Source: Cannabis sativa
Taxonomy: Eukaryota > Streptophyta > Magnoliopsida > Rosales > Cannabaceae
Assembly: GCF_029168945.1 (NCBI RefSeq)
Contig: NC_083609.1
Coordinates: 26,391,001 to 26,455,000 of the forward strand
Direction: 5' to 3'
DNA: 64,000 nt
The notes under the pieces are model-generated. The model did not search any database, was not told where the DNA came from, and saw only the letters and a program-made list of their open reading frames with translations. Within the stretch, counting starts at the first letter, position 1. Each line of letters begins with the position of its first letter. Positions 59,401-64,000 of this stretch are shown here, piece by piece. The position numbers were made by a program, and so were the translations under genes.

Positions 59401-60115
59401 TTTGTAACAACTTAAATATTTTTTCTAAATATTTATTGGAAATTATTACTAAGATGGAAATAATTCATGTTATTTTCATATCCATCTAAGTAAAATTTAT
59501 AAATATTAAATTAAAATTTATATTTAGAATTTTTTCATTCTAAATTGGAAATTTTAATTAAATAAATATATATTTAAAATAAATAGAATAAATAAAGAGA
59601 ATCAAAGAAAATACAACTCTTTTTAAATAATGAGCTTTATTATTAAGATATTCGATCTCCATTGTGGGTTTTACACCGCGTTTGTTTTAGTGAGTAATCC
59701 TCCCTAATGGAGGAACGTTCATTAGCAATTTCGCACCGTTTAACCTCGCATGATAAGTAGTTTGTAAGTGTTTTGTATGGTATGGATCACCCTAATTGTG
59801 GCGACCATACTTGACTTGCAAATTATGAAACAATGGTGGAAGCTCATAAGATAGAATTGCCTTGACTCTCGCCTAAACGGGACAACGCTGAATTCCAATC
59901 TTGATCGAATAAAAGGTTGCTAGAATGTTTAACATTTTAGACGAGCTGACAACTCTATTCAATGAATGGTAGCTTTGACTCTCGCCTAAACGGGACACTG
60001 ATATCAGTTTGTTGAAAACCTTGGAAATTATTTAGGATTGTAAGTTTTAGTATTTTCACTTGTCATTCCTACTTGCTATATGTTTATAATTTCTGAATTG
60101 TGTATGAATTTATAT
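56446..60115 (+). other. Copia B leader, copy 2
   Basis: AT-rich, near-identical to 18883-22560, with the 23-bp direct repeat pair around 59862 and 59975. Local differences cluster at 57580-57640. Confidence 0.7.
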
Positions 60116-62799
60116 TGAACCATGTTATTTTCTGTTATTAAGTTGTAGTTTAATTTCGAATCTTCATTGTTGGTCTAACTTGGCTTGTTTATCTAATGAG
60201 ATAAATCCCTAGTGGATTTTCACCATTAGACATACATAATAGTGTTAGATTTCAAAAGATAAATATTGTATATGCAACATCTAGCTGTTCATCAATTGAT
60301 GACACCTTAGACTAGTATTTTTACGATATGAAACAAGAAGGTCATATAAATAAGATTACTTTGTCTTTCGCTAATCGAAGCATCGTTGGATTCTTATTTT
60401 AAACGAAATTATCCTAATTCCTCTTAGCTTATTCATTTCGAATTAGCTCAATAACATATCATTGGATGAATGGTCTATAAATCATTTCATGTCATTTTAT
60501 ATGACGCATATGATTATAATCCCGAAATTCTATTCCCAATTGATATAAATCCTCAATCTTAGAAATCTCCTACTTGTATGGGCAAATCTGACTTAGAGTT
60601 TGTATTAGTAGTGGTGGTCCAAGAAAGAATTACTCATTATATTTGGTTGAATTTAAGTCTTTGACTTTAATTTTAGAATCCAAACAGAAATTTTCTTATA
60701 TTTCTAATTCCAGAATACAATACAGTTACACTTTCTCAAGTGTTTAATATCCATCTGCTATTAATGGATTCAAACTGTATGGAATATGAGTTAGGTATTC
60801 TGTGACCAGGATCCACTTGCAGTATTCTAAGAACTCTTTGATGTAACTATACCTAAGTCATCAAAACGACACAACCACATTTTTCTTAATCTATGGCATT
60901 TGTATCTTGTTCATAGTGGATTTGACAAGATCAATCTCTGCAAAGAGTTAATATGCCTATATCCACTGAAAGTAGTTCATCTCATTCGCAGATGGATGTA
61001 CATTCAGGGGTGGATATGAGTTTTTCGTTGTATTCTTAAAACGATAACTCTAGATTATACCTATTAGCAAGAAATTTGAAATGTTTGAAAAATTTCATTA
61101 ATTTCTAGCAATGGTTAAAACCATTAAGGTAAGTGGTTAAAGATCTTGCGAACTGATAGGGGTGGAGAAATAGTTAGTAGATATGCAGTTCAAAGATCAT
61201 TAAATTGATTTTTGAATTATATCCAAACTTACCTCCCTAGAAATTTCGAGTTGCATGTTGATGATTAGTTACTAGTCGTTGCCTAAATCCTTCTATGGTA
61301 ATACAATTTCAGAATGATGTAATGGTTGTATACTTAATGTAAATCATTACTAGATTCATGGATGACCTAATCAAAATCTTAAGAAAAGCTAGAACTGTTA
61401 ACCATGGTTTCTTAGCTATTCTAAGTGATTAGGGGTGGACCATCCCATTGTCAATAGATAAGAAAGTGTTTGTTCAAACAAATACTACTTTTCTAAGATA
61501 ATGACTAAGTCTGAAAAACAAGTAGCAAATAAAGGAGATATTTAATTCTTGATTCCAAAAGTGTTCTATCATCTTATATAACATATGATGATCCCACTGT
61601 CTCTGTTGTCTTGTCACAACCGAAGAGATTAATACCATTTAGTTTTCTTAGACATAATTCACGGTACCTTGTCGTAGTGGGAGAGTTTCTAGGAACTCAC
61701 CTTCTTATGACTTGGGAGACACTAGTGATTAAAATCCATTGTGAGTTTAAACAAGTAATGGATTGTCAAGATAAGAAACTAAGAAGAAAAGCCAATAGAA
61801 CTATGGTTTAATCCATTCACATGGAATAACCTAAAGTTTTCTACTACAAGGACATAAAAGGAAATTTTTGTTTATAAGTCTATTCAATAGACTTAACAAA
61901 ACTTCCTGTTCCTAGTATTATAGGTTTGAGTTTATCTAAACCTATGGCTTGTGGTATACCTGGTAATTACTTACTCTAATGCAAGCAACTTACTTTAGTA
62001 AGATGCTGAAGCATTTTCTTTCTAATGGCAATCTATAGAAGCTTCACAACTTCTTAGGCATAGATTTTATTTATCTAAGGAAAAGTCTCAACTATTCCAG
62101 AAAAGATAAAGCCATGAAAGAATTTCTTATATCAACAGTGAGAGGTCTTAGATATGCTTTTGTATGCTTTAGACCAGACACCTGCTGTTGAGTGGGAGTA
62201 ATGAGTAGGTATCAGATTAATCCAGGAGAAGAACATTGGAAGACAATCAAGTAAATCCTAAGATTAAGAAGAGGAACTATATGTTAGTCTATAAGGGTGT
62301 ATTTAAAACTCTTAGACTACACCATCTCAGATTTCGAAATTTGCCTTTGTGCTAGTAAATCTTTCTGATAAGATGGTGATTACTCTGGGGGTGGAATAGT
62401 GATTTTGGAGAAGTGTAAAAACCTATCTGAAGTCTCTAGGTCTACCAGAGAGAGACTGAATGTTAAAGCTGCAGGAAAGGTACTTATTCAGTCTAAGGAA
62501 AGTTCTATACATCTTTGGCACCATTCCAAATTGCCTTAAACTACTAGTGTTAATTTCCTGATTAACCAAAAGTAGTTGCCAAAGATATAGAATCCAGTAT
62601 CCCAAGAGAGTAGACATACAAAGAGGAATTTCACATTATCAATGATTTTGTGATTAAAGGAAGAGTAATAGTGGAGAAAAGGTTGTGGTTAATTCAACCT
62701 TTCAGATCCTATTACGAGGAGTTTACTACTACTACACTTGATTTGTATATCAAGGTGTTGAGATTATTTGAAACGCACTTTTTTGTTTTATATTAGTGC
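60116..62799 (+). pseudogene. Copia B decayed gag-pol traces, copy 2
   Basis: Same decayed text as 22561-25246, including the integrase trace (AAAGATCTTGCGAACTGATA near 61139) and the linker trace near 61665. The longest open frame is only 66 codons (61611-61811), shorter than the copy 1 equivalent because of small indels. Confidence 0.72.
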
Positions 62800-62810
62800 A
62801 AGTGGGAGTT
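62800..62810 (+). other. Polypurine tract, Copia B copy 2
   Basis: AAGTGGGAGTT before TGTTGGG at 62811. Confidence 0.7.
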
Positions 62811-64000
62811 TGTTGGGTTTTATGCCCTAAATAAAACTCATTTCAATATAATCAGATTTACTTATTAATATAGATCAGAAATAACGTTTAATGTTGCATG
62901 GTTCACATGATTTATTTCATGATTATATGTACATAATGTATAAATTCATCTGAAACCCTTTTCACATACTTGATCCTGTTTATTGTGCCGTCAACACATT
63001 GGAAAGTAAACATGACTATGTGAATAAAGTTTCCTAGATTTATCAGACACAGGGTTTTACTGATATGATAATCTACAACAAGAGTTTACTTGTATTTGGA
63101 GAAATACTATGTTCTTTCCAGAACATTGGTTAAAGTAAAGCTCAGGTTGGATGCATGGAGTATGCATCGGAAGGGACCAATATTGAACTTTGACTTAGAT
63201 TTATTAAACTTACCGTAATATCTATTCAAGTCAATATCGCCTAGTTGATCCTAGATCAAATGATCTTAATCCTGATATGATTAGGCTCAATCTCGGGAGG
63301 CTATTCGTGTTCTTTGATTTGTTAGTTAAGCCTACTTTTAGGTCAGGGTGATACGTACATTTTGGGAACACGGTAGTGCAATTGAGTGGGAGTGCTATCA
63401 TAAACATGGAATCTATAGCTTCTATCTGGGGAATAGTAAGCAAAGGATGATCTCCTTCGAGCTTGACCAAACGAACATAAATGGTGGAGTACTCATTTCA
63501 CATAAGCTGAAATATCATTTATACGGGGTCAAGTGTTTTAAGGAATAAATACATTGTAGGGTGTAACGGTAATTTAATCCCTTTACAGTGTAGATCATTC
63601 ATATAGAGGATCATTGATCACATTAGGATTATAACAATGGATAACTAATGATGTGTCTATATGGTGGAACATATAGAGCATTCTATATACTGAGAGTGCA
63701 ATTCTAAGTTCTATGCGTGGATTCAACGAAGAATTAATAAGTTAGTGAATTTTAGTGCTAAATTCTTGATCTACTTATTGGAAGCTCGGTTATATAGACC
63801 CATGGTCCCCCCACTAGTTGAGATAATATTGCTTGTAAGACTCATGTAATTGGTTTTGATTAATCAATTATAATTCTCAAATTAGACTATGTCTATTTGT
63901 GAAATTTTCACTAAGTAAGGGCGAAATTGTAAAGAAAGAGTTTATAGGGGCATATTTGTTAATTATGATACTTTGTATGGTTCAATTAATAAATATGATA
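62811..64000 (+). repeat. Copia B 3' LTR, copy 2 (partial)
   Basis: The first 1,190 bp of the LTR, matching 25258-26447; the window ends inside it. Confidence 0.92.

Larger units (their letters stand above)
46938..64000 (+). mobile_element. Copia A, copy 2 (runs off the window, contains Copia B copy 2)
   Basis: Counterpart of 9387-26447. The 5' LTR, PBS, leader, gag-PR, IN and RT are present up to the Copia B entry at 54530; RNase H and 3' LTR would lie beyond the window. Its length to the Copia B junction is 7,592 bp against 7,581 bp in copy 1. Confidence 0.9.
54530..64000 (+). mobile_element. Copia B, copy 2 (3' LTR truncated by window end)
   Basis: Counterpart of 16968-26447. 5' LTR to interior end is 8,281 bp against 8,290 bp. 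It occupies the same insertion point in Copia A as in copy 1, so it is the same insertion event duplicated. Confidence 0.9.

Noticed and set aside
1..64000. Search for host genes, tRNA, rRNA or small RNA genes
   Set aside because: No cloverleaf A/B-box pair, rRNA-like segment or multi-exon host gene was recognised on either strand; all supported coding traces belong to transposons.

Overview
This is a plant genomic window, most likely from a eudicot. It is very AT-rich, contains no host gene I can recognise, and is almost entirely nested LTR retrotransposons. Every retroelement reading frame carries stops or frameshifts. A Cannabaceae-type genome would fit the long 'TGTTGGGTTTTATGCCC' Copia LTRs, but that is a guess, not something the sequence proves.

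Layout. 1-787 is AT-rich sequence with no visible gene. 788-2371 is a non-autonomous, Mutator-like element with about 60-bp terminal inverted repeats. 2372-3768 is non-coding and includes a possible minus-strand LTR. 3769-34863 is a Ty3/Gypsy element of the Tat lineage. It carries a spliced-looking sense accessory gene, gag, protease, RT, a damaged first RNase H, a second (archaeal-type) RNase H, integrase, and an antisense spliced-looking accessory gene. Its RT is split by Copia A (9387-29873; target duplication TAAAG). Copia A's pol is in turn split by Copia B (16968-27143; target duplication CAACC). A further Copia B-family element (34864-41045) cuts the antisense accessory gene and runs into a 100-N gap (41046-41145).

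After the gap, 41146-64000 repeats 3769-26447 almost base for base, with the same Tat > Copia A > Copia B nesting and the same junctions. It is therefore one locus present twice: either a real segmental duplication or an assembly/haplotype duplication. Sequence on both sides of the gap (34864-41045 and 41146 to about 43550) is full of small insertions and substitutions, many at CTG/CAG sites. This looks like unpolished contig ends.

How the parts relate. The Tat element is the oldest layer; its RT still has YVDD, but its integrase has lost a catalytic Asp and most of its stops fit C-to-T decay. Copia A (Angela/BARE-like, 1.89-kb LTRs) has most pol motifs but lacks the N-terminal half of gag. 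Copia B has good LTRs, PBS and PPT but a thoroughly decayed pol, so it was probably mobilised in trans. The most unusual biology is in the Tat element: a sense gene before gag and an antisense gene after pol encode related proteins, and both contain GT-AG introns.
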